Below, one piece after another: positions 24,947 to 33,566 of a DNA stretch of 64,000 bases. This DNA comes from Streptomyces caatingaensis (GTDB lineage Bacteria > Actinomycetota > Actinomycetes > Streptomycetales > Streptomycetaceae). The stretch spans positions 868,001-932,000 of the forward strand of contig NZ_LFXA01000017.1 of assembly GCF_001187435.1 (NCBI RefSeq). Reading direction: 5' to 3'. The stretch's first letter is position 1; each line of letters starts with the position of its first letter. The translations under genes were made by a program, and so were the position numbers. Below the pieces are notes generated by a model. The model made no database searches. It saw only the letters and a program-made list of their open reading frames with translations, and was not told the DNA's origin.

Positions 24947-26452
24947 ATGGGGGCAGCGATGGATGCCTTAGCGAAGCAGGGAAGTGCGGAAGGGGCCGTC
25001 GGCGCGGCCGCGGCTCATGATGCGACGCCCCCCACCGCACGCGACTGGGCGGGACTCGTGGTGGTCCTGCTGGCGATGTTCATGAGTCAGATCGACATGT
25101 TCATCGTGAATGTCGCGGCCCCGGTCATCCAGGATGATCTGCACGCGGGGTTCGGCCAGTCACAGTTCGTGATCGACGGCTATGTCATCGCCTATGCGGC
25201 GGGCATGGTCGCCGGAGGCCGGCTGGGCGACCGCCACGGCCGCAAGAAGATGTTCCAGTACGGCGTCGCCGCGTTCACCGCCACCTCGCTCCTGTGCGCG
25301 CTGGCGTCCTCGGCGAACCTGCTGATCGCGGCACGTGTCCTCCAGGGGCTCTCGGCCGCGCTGATGACGCCTCAGGTGCTGTCCCTGATCCGTTCCCAGT
25401 TCGTGCGCGACCACGACAGGGCCCGGGCGGTCAGCGCCTACGGCGCGGCGATCGGCCTCGGCGTCATCGCGGGGCTGGTCGGAGGAGGGCTCCTGCTCGA
25501 TCTGGACGTGGCGGGGCTGGGCTGGCGCATGATCTTCCTGATCAATGTGCCGATCGGCATCGTCATTCTCGCGGCAGCGGTCCGTACGGTGGGCGAGAGC
25601 CGCAGCGCCGACTCGCCGCGCATGGACTTCGCGGGAGTGGTCTTCACCGGGCTGGTGCTGCCGGCGGCGCTGATCCCGTTGACCGTCGGCCCCGAGAAGG
25701 GCTGGCCCTGGTGGACCTGGCTGTGTCTCGCCCTGAGCGTCGCGCTGATCCTGGTCTTCCTCCGCTGGGAGCGGCGCCTGGAATCCCGGGGCGGCGACCC
25801 GCTGCTGCGGGCCCGCCTCCTGAAGGCCAAGGGCTTCGGGCTCAGCATGGCCGCGGTGCTGATGTTCTTCGCCGGCAACGCGGGGCTGTTCCTGGTGCTC
25901 ACGTACCACTTGCAGTCCGGCATCAGCCTCTCGCCGATGAAGGCGAGCCTGGTCTTCGTCCCCTTGGGCGTCGGCTTCATCATCGGGTCCGCCGCCTGCC
26001 GGAGGTTGGCCGCCCGCTTCGGCATCCGGGTGTCGGTGGCGGGGGGCGTCATCATGACCGTCAGCCTCTGCGCGGTCCCGGCCGTCACGGGCATGGCCTC
26101 CGGGAGGCAGAGCGTGCTCCTCGCGGCCGTCATGGGGGTGTCCGGGCTGGGGCAGGGCCTGGTAGTGACGCCGCTGGTCGACACGGTGCTGTCGCGGGTC
26201 CACCAGGACGACGCGGGCGCGGGCTCCGGAGTGCTGAACACGGTCACCCAAGCGGGCATGGCCTTGGGGGTCGCCGCGATCGGCGCCCTCTACACCGCGG
26301 TCCTGGGCTCCAATCCGCAGGACCCGGCCCCGGGCGTCTCGGTGGCGGACTTCGCGCACTCCTTCGACGTGACCAGCTTCGTGCTGGCGGGACTGGCGCT
26401 GGCGGCAGCGGCGCTGTGTGCTCTGCTGGGAGCGCGGCCCAGAACCTGTTGA
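24947..26452 (+). CDS. MFS exporter, DHA2 (14-TM) type
   Basis: A 501-residue membrane transporter with about 14 predicted hydrophobic segments and the MFS loop GGRLGDRHGRKKMFQ after TM2, plus LQGLSAALMTPQVLSLI (motif C region). DHA2 proteins expel drugs or secondary metabolites in exchange for protons. It is the last gene of the cluster and is controlled with the divergent MarR gene, so it probably exports the product. The start is either ATG at 24947 or ATG at 24959 (better spaced G-rich site). Confidence 0.9.
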   Translation: MGAAMDALAKQGSAEGAVGAAAAHDATPPTARDWAGLVVVLLAMFMSQIDMFIVNVAAPVIQDDLHAGFGQSQFVIDGYVIAYAAGMVAGGRLGDRHGRKKMFQYGVAAFTATSLLCALASSANLLIAARVLQGLSAALMTPQVLSLIRSQFVRDHDRARAVSAYGAAIGLGVIAGLVGGGLLLDLDVAGLGWRMIFLINVPIGIVILAAAVRTVGESRSADSPRMDFAGVVFTGLVLPAALIPLTVGPEKGWPWWTWLCLALSVALILVFLRWERRLESRGGDPLLRARLLKAKGFGLSMAAVLMFFAGNAGLFLVLTYHLQSGISLSPMKASLVFVPLGVGFIIGSAACRRLAARFGIRVSVAGGVIMTVSLCAVPAVTGMASGRQSVLLAAVMGVSGLGQGLVVTPLVDTVLSRVHQDDAGAGSGVLNTVTQAGMALGVAAIGALYTAVLGSNPQDPAPGVSVADFAHSFDVTSFVLAGLALAAAALCALLGARPRTC

Positions 26453-26528
26453 TCCGCGCACCTCGGTGCGAACTCCCCCGGGCCGCAGGACGTTGCCCGC
26501 CGCACCGGGTGGCCTGGCGTCAACTGCG

Positions 26529-26558
26529 TTGACCCAGAAGGAATCCCGCCGATAGCGT
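26529..26558 (+). promoter_or_regulatory. Promoter copied from the STAND-gene family
   Basis: TTGACC (26529-26534) and TAGCGT (26553-26558) are 18 bp apart. From the -10 onward the sequence closely parallels 31069 and following, upstream of the STAND gene, so this promoter and leader appear duplicated. Confidence 0.45.
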
Positions 26559-26586
26559 GGGCGCCCGGTCGCGTCGGGGAGGGACT

Positions 26587-27270
26587 GTGGATATCGGGGT
26601 GATCGGCGGGGAGGCCGTGCTCACGGCTGTGGAGACGGCCGTGTCGGCCGCGTTGAGCGGGGCCGCCGGGGAGGTGGGCGAGGAGCCGTCGAGGGGCTGC
26701 TGGGGCTGCTACCGCTACCGGAAACTGCGGATCAACGGCAGGCTCCCTGGGCGCCTCCTGCCGCGCATCTTCGTCCCGGGGTCGTCCGAGGCGAGTCGGA
26801 GCCTCGTCGATCGAATCGGCCACGTCACGCTCACCCACCCTGAGCCCGTCGACCGGTTCGCCGAGAACTTCGCGGCCGCTCGCAAGGCCTCCGGTCTGGA
26901 GATGGGCATACGCGTCGGACTGATCGCACGACGCACGGCCGAGGAAGCCTGGGCCGCTGCCCTGGAGAACCACCGGGTGGACCGGGCGGCCCGGCTGAGA
27001 ACGCTCCTCAAACGGGAATCCGAGTCCGACTGGAATCGGCGGCTGGCCCGGCTGGCATCCGAAGCCGACGTCCACGACGGCGTCTACTGGACCGGTCTCT
27101 ACAGCGCCGGACGGACAGGCGCGCCCCTGCTGGTCGGCAGCTACGACCAGGTGACGGAATACCTTGAGCGGTACATCTCCCTCGGTGTCACGAAGCTGTT
27201 GCTGACCAAGGTTGATACGGAGGAAGAGTTTCGCCACGCCCGCACCGTCCTGACCCGGCTCGACAAGTAG
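26587..27270 (+). pseudogene. Chimeric remnant: STAND-gene leader fused to luciferase-like monooxygenase C-terminus
   Basis: The first about 35 codons (GTG start after GGAGGG; MDIGVIGGEAVLTAVETAVSAALSGAAG, given here by description of its pattern) match the N-terminus of the STAND family gene near 31101. The frame then breaks near the segment corresponding to VEGLLGLL. The remaining about 150 residues resemble the C-terminal part of FMN-dependent luciferase-like monooxygenases: GLIARRTAEEAW and a final GAPLLVGSYDQVTEYLERYI, the usual substrate-barrel end. The N-terminal flavin-binding half is missing, so activity is unlikely. This looks like a junction made when the cluster or a neighbour was inserted. 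It might still be expressed as a fusion. Confidence 0.6.
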
Positions 27271-27452
27271 GGCACCGGGCGAGGTAAATCAATGGCGCCG
27301 CCTTCACACAAAAGCCGCGTGTCAACGGCCAACTCATTCTGGTTCTGGCAATCTGACGGATGCTGAGGAACGCAGCTACGCCCGTCGGCACACCGAAAAG
27401 GGCACCGTTGGCCCGTCAACGGAGCGGTCTTCGCAACGCCGTCGAACTGCGG

Positions 27453-27656
27453 TGACTGTGACGGCATTCAGCGGCTCCACGGTGACGGCTTCCCGTGGTC
27501 CCACTTCGTGAAGATCGATAACGGCTTGGGCTGGCCCCACCCAGGAGTTGCTCCAGCTCGGGGCACTGACGGCGTGGGCCCACGGCAGGCCGTCCCTTCA
27601 CAAGTCGGGGCCAGTGGAAGCCGTCACCGTGGAGCCGCTGAACGCCGTCGCAGCCA
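27453..27656 (+). mobile_element. MITE-like element, copy B (204 bp)
   Basis: Reverse complement of 10013-10216 with no difference that I can find over 204 bp. It has the same 41-bp terminal inverted repeats and is flanked by the direct repeat ACTGCGG at 27446-27452 and 27657-27663. The target duplication differs in sequence from that of copy A, so each copy was inserted independently. The remaining DNA in the 27271-27843 interval shows no gene. Confidence 0.8.
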
Positions 27657-27843
27657 ACTGCGGGGTCATTCCGCGCCCACGGCTGAAGCCGCATGGGTCG
27701 AGTGGCTGTTCGCCCCGTCCTCGCATCGGCAACCCGGTCCAAATACCGGCGTGGGGGCTGCCGAGAGCTAGGGGTTCGGTTCATACTTGCACCAAAGCCT
27801 GATGAGCGGTGAGAGGGCCTCGCGGAGGCGGAGGGATGGACCC

Positions 27844-28191
27844 ATGGGTGCGTGGGATGATCTCGGCATGCCCAGGAGCAGTAACGACAAGGTGCCGGCC
27901 GAATATGTGGTGGATGGCACCTGGCCGCATGCCGTCCTTGCAGACGACGCTCCTGTCGGTGCGCACTATGGGCAGGCGTTTGCGCGCAACCTGGAGCTGG
28001 CGTTGGCTCGGACAAACCAAAGCCTTCGCACGTTGGCGGAAGTGACTGGGTTGAATCATTCGACCATCAGTCGTGTGGTGAACGGGAAGGTCATGCCGGA
28101 TCTCGGGACACTGGCGCGTTTGGAGGTGGCTCTCGGGTTTCAGCTGTGGCCCGGACTTGCGGCGCTGCCTCCAGGTCGTCCGCCCTCCTGA
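27844..28191 (+). CDS. Small XRE-type helix-turn-helix protein
   Basis: A 115-residue protein with one Cro/C1-type helix-turn-helix (about residues 47-105): NLELALARTNQSLRTLAEVTG, then LNHSTISRVVNGKVMPDLGTLARLEVALG. The N-terminal 45 residues have no recognised domain. ATG at 27844 is preceded by GGAGGG at a good distance; an internal ATG at 27868 is possible. It is followed 77 bp later by a NUDIX-like gene in the same direction, and the two may form a small operon. A regulator is likely; its target is unknown. Confidence 0.75.
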   Translation: MGAWDDLGMPRSSNDKVPAEYVVDGTWPHAVLADDAPVGAHYGQAFARNLELALARTNQSLRTLAEVTGLNHSTISRVVNGKVMPDLGTLARLEVALGFQLWPGLAALPPGRPPS

Positions 28192-28268
28192 AGTGCCCAG
28201 TTGAGGGGCAGGTTCGAGGCGTCCCTCGCCCTGACGCCCCCTTGCTACTGGCTGGCGGAGGTTTTTCT

Positions 28269-28736
28269 GTGTGCATGTATGCACCGCGCCTGCGTCGTGA
28301 AGCGTTCCTCGTCTGTTTTGGGCACCGACATATGGTCGCCTTGGTGCCTGCAGCTCCACCCTCGGTTCCCGGCGTTCTCACACTGCCGGGGTCCGGGCTG
28401 CGGGAGGGCGAGACATACGAGGAAGCGATGCGGCGGATCACGGTTGGCGCCATCCCTGCGACTGCACTGCACCTGGGTGACCTCGTCGGGCGCGTGGAAG
28501 CGACGTTGCCGGATGGCGGGGCGGAGCCCCGCAGGGAGGCTCGCCTCTTCCTGGCGCACCTGGGAAGCCCGCGCCCCTGTCCCGCTCGGTCGAGATGCAG
28601 CGAGCCCATCGAGTGGGTTCCTCACACGGAAGTGGCCCAGGTCATTGCTTCGCTCGGTATCCCGGAGCTGGGTGCCTTCATCGAGGGGTACGTCGACGGC
28701 TGGATCCCGCCAGGCTGGATCACTCTCGGTCCGTAG
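28269..28736 (+). CDS. NUDIX-like protein with degenerate NUDIX box
   Basis: A 155-residue protein. LPGSGLREGETYEEAMRRI sits where a NUDIX box (G-x5-E-x7-R-E-x-x-E-E) is expected, and RREARLFLAHL plus PIEWVPHTEV resemble later strands of that fold. The REUXEE glutamates that bind metal are not conserved, so hydrolase activity is doubtful. GTG at 28269 follows GGAGG by 7 nt. It lies downstream of the small XRE protein. A NUDIX-derived ligand sensor is one possibility, but the family call itself is tentative. Confidence 0.55.
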   Translation: MCMYAPRLRREAFLVCFGHRHMVALVPAAPPSVPGVLTLPGSGLREGETYEEAMRRITVGAIPATALHLGDLVGRVEATLPDGGAEPRREARLFLAHLGSPRPCPARSRCSEPIEWVPHTEVAQVIASLGIPELGAFIEGYVDGWIPPGWITLGP

Positions 28737-28890
28737 CTCTTGACCTGGGGTGATATCGGCGGCGTTCCCGAAAATGAGGCCAAGCGTTCCGAAGGTTCTC
28801 TGGTGAACCACTACTGACCTGCGGTTTCGAGGTTTTCATCAAGCCCCACGGAGGCGAGGACCCGGTCCGGGGACGGGGTCCGGGGTCAGC

Positions 28891-30189
28891 CTACCGGGTT
28901 CCGGGGGGTCGGGGGAGATCGGGTCGGTCGCGGGGGCGGGTGATGAGCCAGGTGCCGCCGACGACGAGGAGGGCGAAGAGGGCGAGGCCGGCGCAGAGCT
29001 CGGCGATGAGCCAGAGGCGGTCGTGGAGGGAGAGGGCGCCGTTGAGGGTGATCTGGAGGGAGCCGACGGCGAAGGCGATGGCGGCGGTGAAGACGGCGAC
29101 GAGTTCGACGGCGCGGACGGCGTTGGCGCGGGCGGTTTCCTGGAGGGCGCGGTGGGCCTGGGACTGGCGTTCCTCGCGGGCGCGGAGGTCGGCCTCCAGG
29201 AGGTCCCAGCGGCGCTGGTGCTCGGCCTCGCGTTCGGCGAGGCGGCGGGTGTGTTCGGCGTCGAGCCGGGCGCGGGCCCGGGCGGCCAGGATGTCGTCGC
29301 GTCTGCGCAGGTACTGGCCCTGGAGGAGTTCGTGGCTGCCGCGGCTGCCGATGGCGGGGAGGAGGCGGAGGGCCCGGTCGACGGTGGACAGGGCGGCGTC
29401 GTGGTCGCCCGTCTCGTGCTGGCCGCAGGCCAGGCGGAAGCGGAACATGTGGTCGTGCGGGTGGGCGCGGACGGCTTCCGCCGCGCGGTCGCGGAGGAGG
29501 GCGCCCTGGCCGTCGAAGGGGGCGGCCATCTGGATGCCGTTGAGGCAGATGTCGATCACATGACGGGTGCGGCGCGGGGAGTTCCACGCCTCGTCCAGCA
29601 GCGCGGTGGCGTGTTCGGTGGTGAAGGCGCCGTGGGCGAAGGCCGCGAAGGAGCGCAGGGCGGTGAAGAGGGGGTCGCGCCGGTGCGGCCCGGCGGCGAG
29701 GGCGAGGAGGGAGGAGTCGAGGAACTGGTGGAGCTCCTCGGCCGCGAAGTTCGAGCGGAGCTTGCCCGCGTGGTAGAGCGTGGCGAAGTACGCGATGTCG
29801 CCGGCGGGCGCGTCGCGGCCGACGACGCCTTCGGCCGCCTCGGCGAGTTCGCGCGGTGACTCGACGGTGTCCTTGGTGATGAAGGCGTAGCCCAGGCTCC
29901 ACTTCTCGCGCACCTCGGTGCGGTGCGCGGCCGCGACGTGCGCGCCGAGCCAGGCGGCGCAGTCGGCGGCGGTGCGGATGCTCGGCAGGGCCAGGAAGCG
30001 CAGCCGCCAGTAGCGGTCGGCGCAGATCAGATACGGGTCGGCGGCGAAGTCGGCGGAGCGGACGTCGAAGGGCGGCTCGACGCCGTCCCGCAGGAGCGCT
30101 GCGGCGGCCTCCTCGCAGACCCGGTCCAGTTCGCGCGAGTCGGACGCCGGGACCGCGCCCAGCCGCGCCGTGACCGATGCGGAATCCAT
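28891..30189 (-). CDS. Predicted membrane protein with helical repeat and coiled-coil regions
   Basis: A 432-residue protein. Residues about 1-270 are alpha-helical and TPR-like (AAADCAAWLGAHVAAAHR, HDAALSTVDRALRLLPAIG). About 285-350 are a long charged helix (ARARLDAEHTRRLAEREAEHQRRWDLLEADLRAREERQ, described here in pieces). Two hydrophobic segments close the protein (VELVAVFTAAIAFAVGSL and LWLIAELCAGLALFALLVVG), so the N-terminal part is probably cytoplasmic. ATG at 30189 follows a GGGGGGAA site. It is divergent to the GT2 gene. Function unknown; the cytosolic sensor-plus-two-TM shape recalls membrane effectors, which is only a suggestion. Confidence 0.65.
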   Translation of the reverse strand: MDSASVTARLGAVPASDSRELDRVCEEAAAALLRDGVEPPFDVRSADFAADPYLICADRYWRLRFLALPSIRTAADCAAWLGAHVAAAHRTEVREKWSLGYAFITKDTVESPRELAEAAEGVVGRDAPAGDIAYFATLYHAGKLRSNFAAEELHQFLDSSLLALAAGPHRRDPLFTALRSFAAFAHGAFTTEHATALLDEAWNSPRRTRHVIDICLNGIQMAAPFDGQGALLRDRAAEAVRAHPHDHMFRFRLACGQHETGDHDAALSTVDRALRLLPAIGSRGSHELLQGQYLRRRDDILAARARARLDAEHTRRLAEREAEHQRRWDLLEADLRAREERQSQAHRALQETARANAVRAVELVAVFTAAIAFAVGSLQITLNGALSLHDRLWLIAELCAGLALFALLVVGGTWLITRPRDRPDLPRPPGTR

Positions 30190-30254
30190 GGTTCCCCCCA
30201 GGTTGCCGAATCGGCTCCTCCCTATCATGTTCACGTCGATCTCGGGGTCATATC

Positions 30255-31046
30255 ATGCGGATCATGCTGGTGAACGTGGTGACGGCCGTCCACGCGCCGC
30301 ACGCCGCGTTCCTCCCCGCCGCCTGGGAGTCGCTGCGGCGGCAGAGCCATCGGGACTGGGTCTGGCTCGTCCAGATCGACGGTCCGCAGGACGCGGTGCT
30401 GCGGGCGCTCGCGGAGTGCGGTGCGGCCCGGGACGGCCGGGTGGACGTCGCGGCCAACGGCACCGGCGAGGGACCGGCCGTCACGCGCAACGTGGCCCTC
30501 GGCCGCGCGGAGGCCGAGTTGGTGCAGAACGCCGACGCGGACGACGAGTTGGAGCCCGACGCCCTCGCCCTCCTGGCCGGCGCCCTCGCCGCGCACCCCC
30601 GCGCCGGATTCGCCGTCGGGCACGCCCGTGACCTCCTGCCGGGCGGCGCCCTGCGACCGCACCAACTTCCGATAAGCGACGGGACGTTGCCGCGCGGTGT
30701 CCTGCTCGACGCCTGGTCCACGGTCGGCGAGGGCGGCTACCGGCTGCCGGTGCACCCGGCGGGGGCCATGTGGCGCCGTGAACTGCTGCTCGCGCTCGGC
30801 GGGTGGTCCGCGCTGCACGGCATGGAGGACACCGGGCTGTTGATGGCGGCCTCGGCGGTGGCCGAGGGGGTGCTCGTGGACGCGCCCACGCTGCGCTACC
30901 GCAAGCACACCGGGCAACTCTCCGCGCGGCGCGACGATTTCGTCGGGGGGGGGCCGCAGATAGAGATGGTGCGGCGGCGCGCCGCCGTCCTGCGCGCCCT
31001 CCCCGGCTGGTGCGCGCCGGACGCCGTCGCCCGGCCCGCCTGCTGA
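30255..31046 (+). CDS. Family 2 glycosyltransferase
   Basis: A 263-residue protein with a GT-A layout: an N-terminal nucleotide-sugar strand (MLVNVVTAVHAPHAAFLPAAWESLRRQ), then WVWLVQIDG, the metal-binding acidic motif QNADADDELEPDAL (about residue 95) and a later GGWSALHGMEDTGLLMAA acceptor-side motif with conserved ED. It transfers a sugar to an unknown acceptor. ATG at 30255 is the start. It lies between a predicted membrane protein and a STAND ATPase, and a GT-B type transferase follows further on, so this block may modify a surface polymer. Confidence 0.8.
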   Translation: MRIMLVNVVTAVHAPHAAFLPAAWESLRRQSHRDWVWLVQIDGPQDAVLRALAECGAARDGRVDVAANGTGEGPAVTRNVALGRAEAELVQNADADDELEPDALALLAGALAAHPRAGFAVGHARDLLPGGALRPHQLPISDGTLPRGVLLDAWSTVGEGGYRLPVHPAGAMWRRELLLALGGWSALHGMEDTGLLMAASAVAEGVLVDAPTLRYRKHTGQLSARRDDFVGGGPQIEMVRRRAAVLRALPGWCAPDAVARPAC

Positions 31047-31215
31047 CGGGCGGTCGGCCGCCCCGCTAGCGTGGGCGCCCGGTCGAGTCGGGGAGGGGCT
31101 GTGGATCTCGGGATGATCGGTGGGGACGCGGTGCGGGCCGCGGTGGAGGCGGCCGTGTCCGCCGCGTTGAGCGGGGCGTGCGGGGGAAGCGGGGCGCAGG
31201 GTCGTCGAGGGGCTG

Positions 31216-33543
31216 GTGGGGCTGCTGCGGCGTGGCGGGACGGGCGAGAGCGGGACGGGCGAGAGCGGGACGGGGGAGGCGGACAGGCTGCCGGTCACCG
31301 CCGACGAGCGGGCGCGCGTCGCCGAGGAGCTGCGGGCCCGGGCCCTGGCCGCTCCCGAGTACGCGGAGGCGCTGCTGCGGTGGGTGCGGGAGGCGGAGCT
31401 GCTGGGGGCGGGGACGGGCGTCCGGCCCGTACCGCGGATGCTCCCGGCGGAGAGCGGGGTGTTCACCGACCGGGGCGATGTCCTGGCCGGGCTGGAGGAG
31501 CTGCTGGCGGCGCCGCGGACGGGCGGGGCGGCCGTCGCGGTGATCAGCGGACCGGGCGGGATCGGCAAGTCCGCCACCGCCGTGCACTGCGGGCACCGGC
31601 TCGCGGAGCGCTTCCCGGACGGGCAGCTGTACGTGTCGCTCGGCGGCGGGACGACGCCGTCCGACGTGCTGGCCGAGCTGCTGGCCCAGCTCGGGGAGCC
31701 CGCCGCGACGGCCCCCGCCGACCTGGCGCGGCAGGGCAGCCGCTACCGCGAACTGACCGCCGGGCGGCGGCTGCTCGTCCTGCTCGACGACGCGCGGTCG
31801 GAGGCGCAGGTCAGACCGCTGGTCCCGGCCGCCGCCGGATCCCTGGTCCTGGTGACCGGCAGGCATCGGCTCGGCGGGCTGGCCGGCGACCCGGGGGCGC
31901 GGTTCTTCGCGCTGGACCCGCTGCGGGAGGACGACGCCGTCCTGCTCCTCGAACGGGTCGTGACGGCGGCCGGCCGGCGGCCCGCCGCTCGGGACGCGGC
32001 GGGTGCGGCGGGCGCGGCGGCCGTGGCGCGGGGGTGCGGCGGCGTGCCGCTGGCGCTCTGCGAGGCCGGTTCGGTGCTCGCCGTGCGCACCCACCTCAGC
32101 TGGGAGACGGTCGGCGCCAGGCTCTCCGGGCACGAGGGGAGCGAGGGGAGCGAGGGGCGTGAGGGGAGCGAGGGGCGTGAGGGGAGCGAGGGGCGTGAGG
32201 GCAGCATGGACGGCCGGGGTGGGCACGACGGGCAGGAGCTCGGGACCGGCGCCGTCCGGCGCGGGCACGACCTCTCGTACCGCGAGCTGAGTCCCGAAGC
32301 CGCGCGCCTCTACCGGCTGTTGGCCGGCTGGCCCTGGCCCGGCATCGGGCCCGGCGCGGCGGCGAAGGCGGCCCAGACCACCGAGGGCGCGGCCCGGGTG
32401 CTGCTGGAGGAGCTCGCCGGCGTGCACCTGCTGGAGGAGGTGGGGGAGGAGCGCTACCGCTTCCACGACCTCGTCCGCGAGCACGCCGAGCGGCGGGCGC
32501 GGGCGGACGAGCGCCCGGCGGACCGCGCCGCCGCCGTGCGCCGCGTGGCCGGCTGGTACCTGTCGTTCGCCGCGGCCGCCGACTTCCGTGTGATGCCGGG
32601 GCGTTGGCGGCTCGGACGCGCGTACGCGGGGCTCGCGCTGCCCGCGTCGCGCCCCCCTTCCGACGCGCGCGACGCGCTCTCCGCCCTGCGGCGCGAGCGG
32701 GAGGGCGTCGCGGCGGCGATCCGCGCCGCCGACGCCCATGGGGCGGACGAGCTGGTCTGCGGGCTGTGCGAGGCGAGTTGGGCGCTGCACCTGCGGCTGG
32801 GCTTCCACGACCAGTGGCTGGACGGCCACCGGCTCGGTATCGAGGCGGCCCGCCGCCTCGTGGAGGAGGGGACGGGCGACCCTCGCTTCCTGGGCCGGAT
32901 GCTCGTCCAGTCGGCCTTCGGCCACATGGGCCGCAGCGCGTGGGCCCGGGCCGAGGCCGCCCTGGACGAGGCGGTGGCGGCGGAGGAGGCGGCCGGGCAC
33001 CTGCGTGGCCTGGCCACCGCCGCCGAGGCGCGCGGGCTGCTGCGGCTGCGGCAGTGGCGGTGGGCGGCGGCCGGAGAGTGCTTCGTCGCGGCCCAGGGGT
33101 TCTGGCGGCGGATCCGGCCCGGCGGGGACGGCGAGGAGGACGTGCCGCGCGGGCTGGCGCTGCTGGAGGACCACATCGGCCGCGCCCTGCGCGGCGCGGG
33201 CCGCCACGGCGAGGCCGTCGCCCGGCTGAACACGGCCCTGGCCATGTTCCGCGCCCTCCCCGTACGGGACGTGTACAACGAGGGCCGCGTCTACATGAGC
33301 CTCGGCGAGACCCACCTCGACGCGGGCGATCCGGCGGCGGCCCGGGTCTGCCTCGACGACGCCCTCGCCGTGATGGACCGCGAGGGCGCGGAGCTCCAGC
33401 ACGCCGACGCGGCCGAGCTGCGCGCGTCCTGCGCGACGGGTCCGCAGGAGCGGACGTCCTTCCTGCGGAGGGCGGAGGAGCTGTACGCGAAGGGCGGGGA
33501 CGCGGCGGGCGCGGCCAGGGTGCGGGCCCGGCTGGAGGGGTAG
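31216..33543 (+). CDS. STAND-type NB-ARC ATPase with C-terminal helical repeats
   Basis: A 775-residue protein. NB-ARC core: P-loop SGPGGIGKSATA (about 113-124), Walker B RRLLVLLDDAR, sensor LVLVTGRHRLGG, GVPLALCEAG and YRFHDLVREHA as the MHD-like switch. TPR-like helices fill the C-terminal 280 residues. Such proteins are signalling switches (regulators or immune-type sensors). The true N-terminus is probably at GTG 31101 (MDLGMIGGDAV, matching the copy at 26587), but one extra G in the run at 31182-31186 puts that start out of frame with the rest. Without it the product would read through ...AGRRVVEGLVGLLRR. An internal 9-bp repeat (32134-32205) encodes a Gly/Glu/Ser linker. Confidence 0.8.
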   Translation: MGLLRRGGTGESGTGESGTGEADRLPVTADERARVAEELRARALAAPEYAEALLRWVREAELLGAGTGVRPVPRMLPAESGVFTDRGDVLAGLEELLAAPRTGGAAVAVISGPGGIGKSATAVHCGHRLAERFPDGQLYVSLGGGTTPSDVLAELLAQLGEPAATAPADLARQGSRYRELTAGRRLLVLLDDARSEAQVRPLVPAAAGSLVLVTGRHRLGGLAGDPGARFFALDPLREDDAVLLLERVVTAAGRRPAARDAAGAAGAAAVARGCGGVPLALCEAGSVLAVRTHLSWETVGARLSGHEGSEGSEGREGSEGREGSEGREGSMDGRGGHDGQELGTGAVRRGHDLSYRELSPEAARLYRLLAGWPWPGIGPGAAAKAAQTTEGAARVLLEELAGVHLLEEVGEERYRFHDLVREHAERRARADERPADRAAAVRRVAGWYLSFAAAADFRVMPGRWRLGRAYAGLALPASRPPSDARDALSALRREREGVAAAIRAADAHGADELVCGLCEASWALHLRLGFHDQWLDGHRLGIEAARRLVEEGTGDPRFLGRMLVQSAFGHMGRSAWARAEAALDEAVAAEEAAGHLRGLATAAEARGLLRLRQWRWAAAGECFVAAQGFWRRIRPGGDGEEDVPRGLALLEDHIGRALRGAGRHGEAVARLNTALAMFRALPVRDVYNEGRVYMSLGETHLDAGDPAAARVCLDDALAVMDREGAELQHADAAELRASCATGPQERTSFLRRAEELYAKGGDAAGAARVRARLEG
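32134..32205 (+). repeat. Eight 9-bp tandem repeats inside the STAND gene
   Basis: Units alternate between GAGGGGAGC and GAGGGGCGT (Glu-Gly-Ser / Glu-Gly-Arg). Nine bases keep the reading frame, so copy-number changes would alter only linker length between the ATPase module and the helical part. Confidence 0.85.
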
Positions 33544-33566
33544 GCGGGCCCGGCCCGTCCGGCGGG

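Noticed and set aside
10013-27656. Composite transposon carrying the whole cluster
   Set aside because: The two 204-bp copies have different target duplications directly at their own ends, so they were inserted separately. No common duplication encloses the 17-kb segment.
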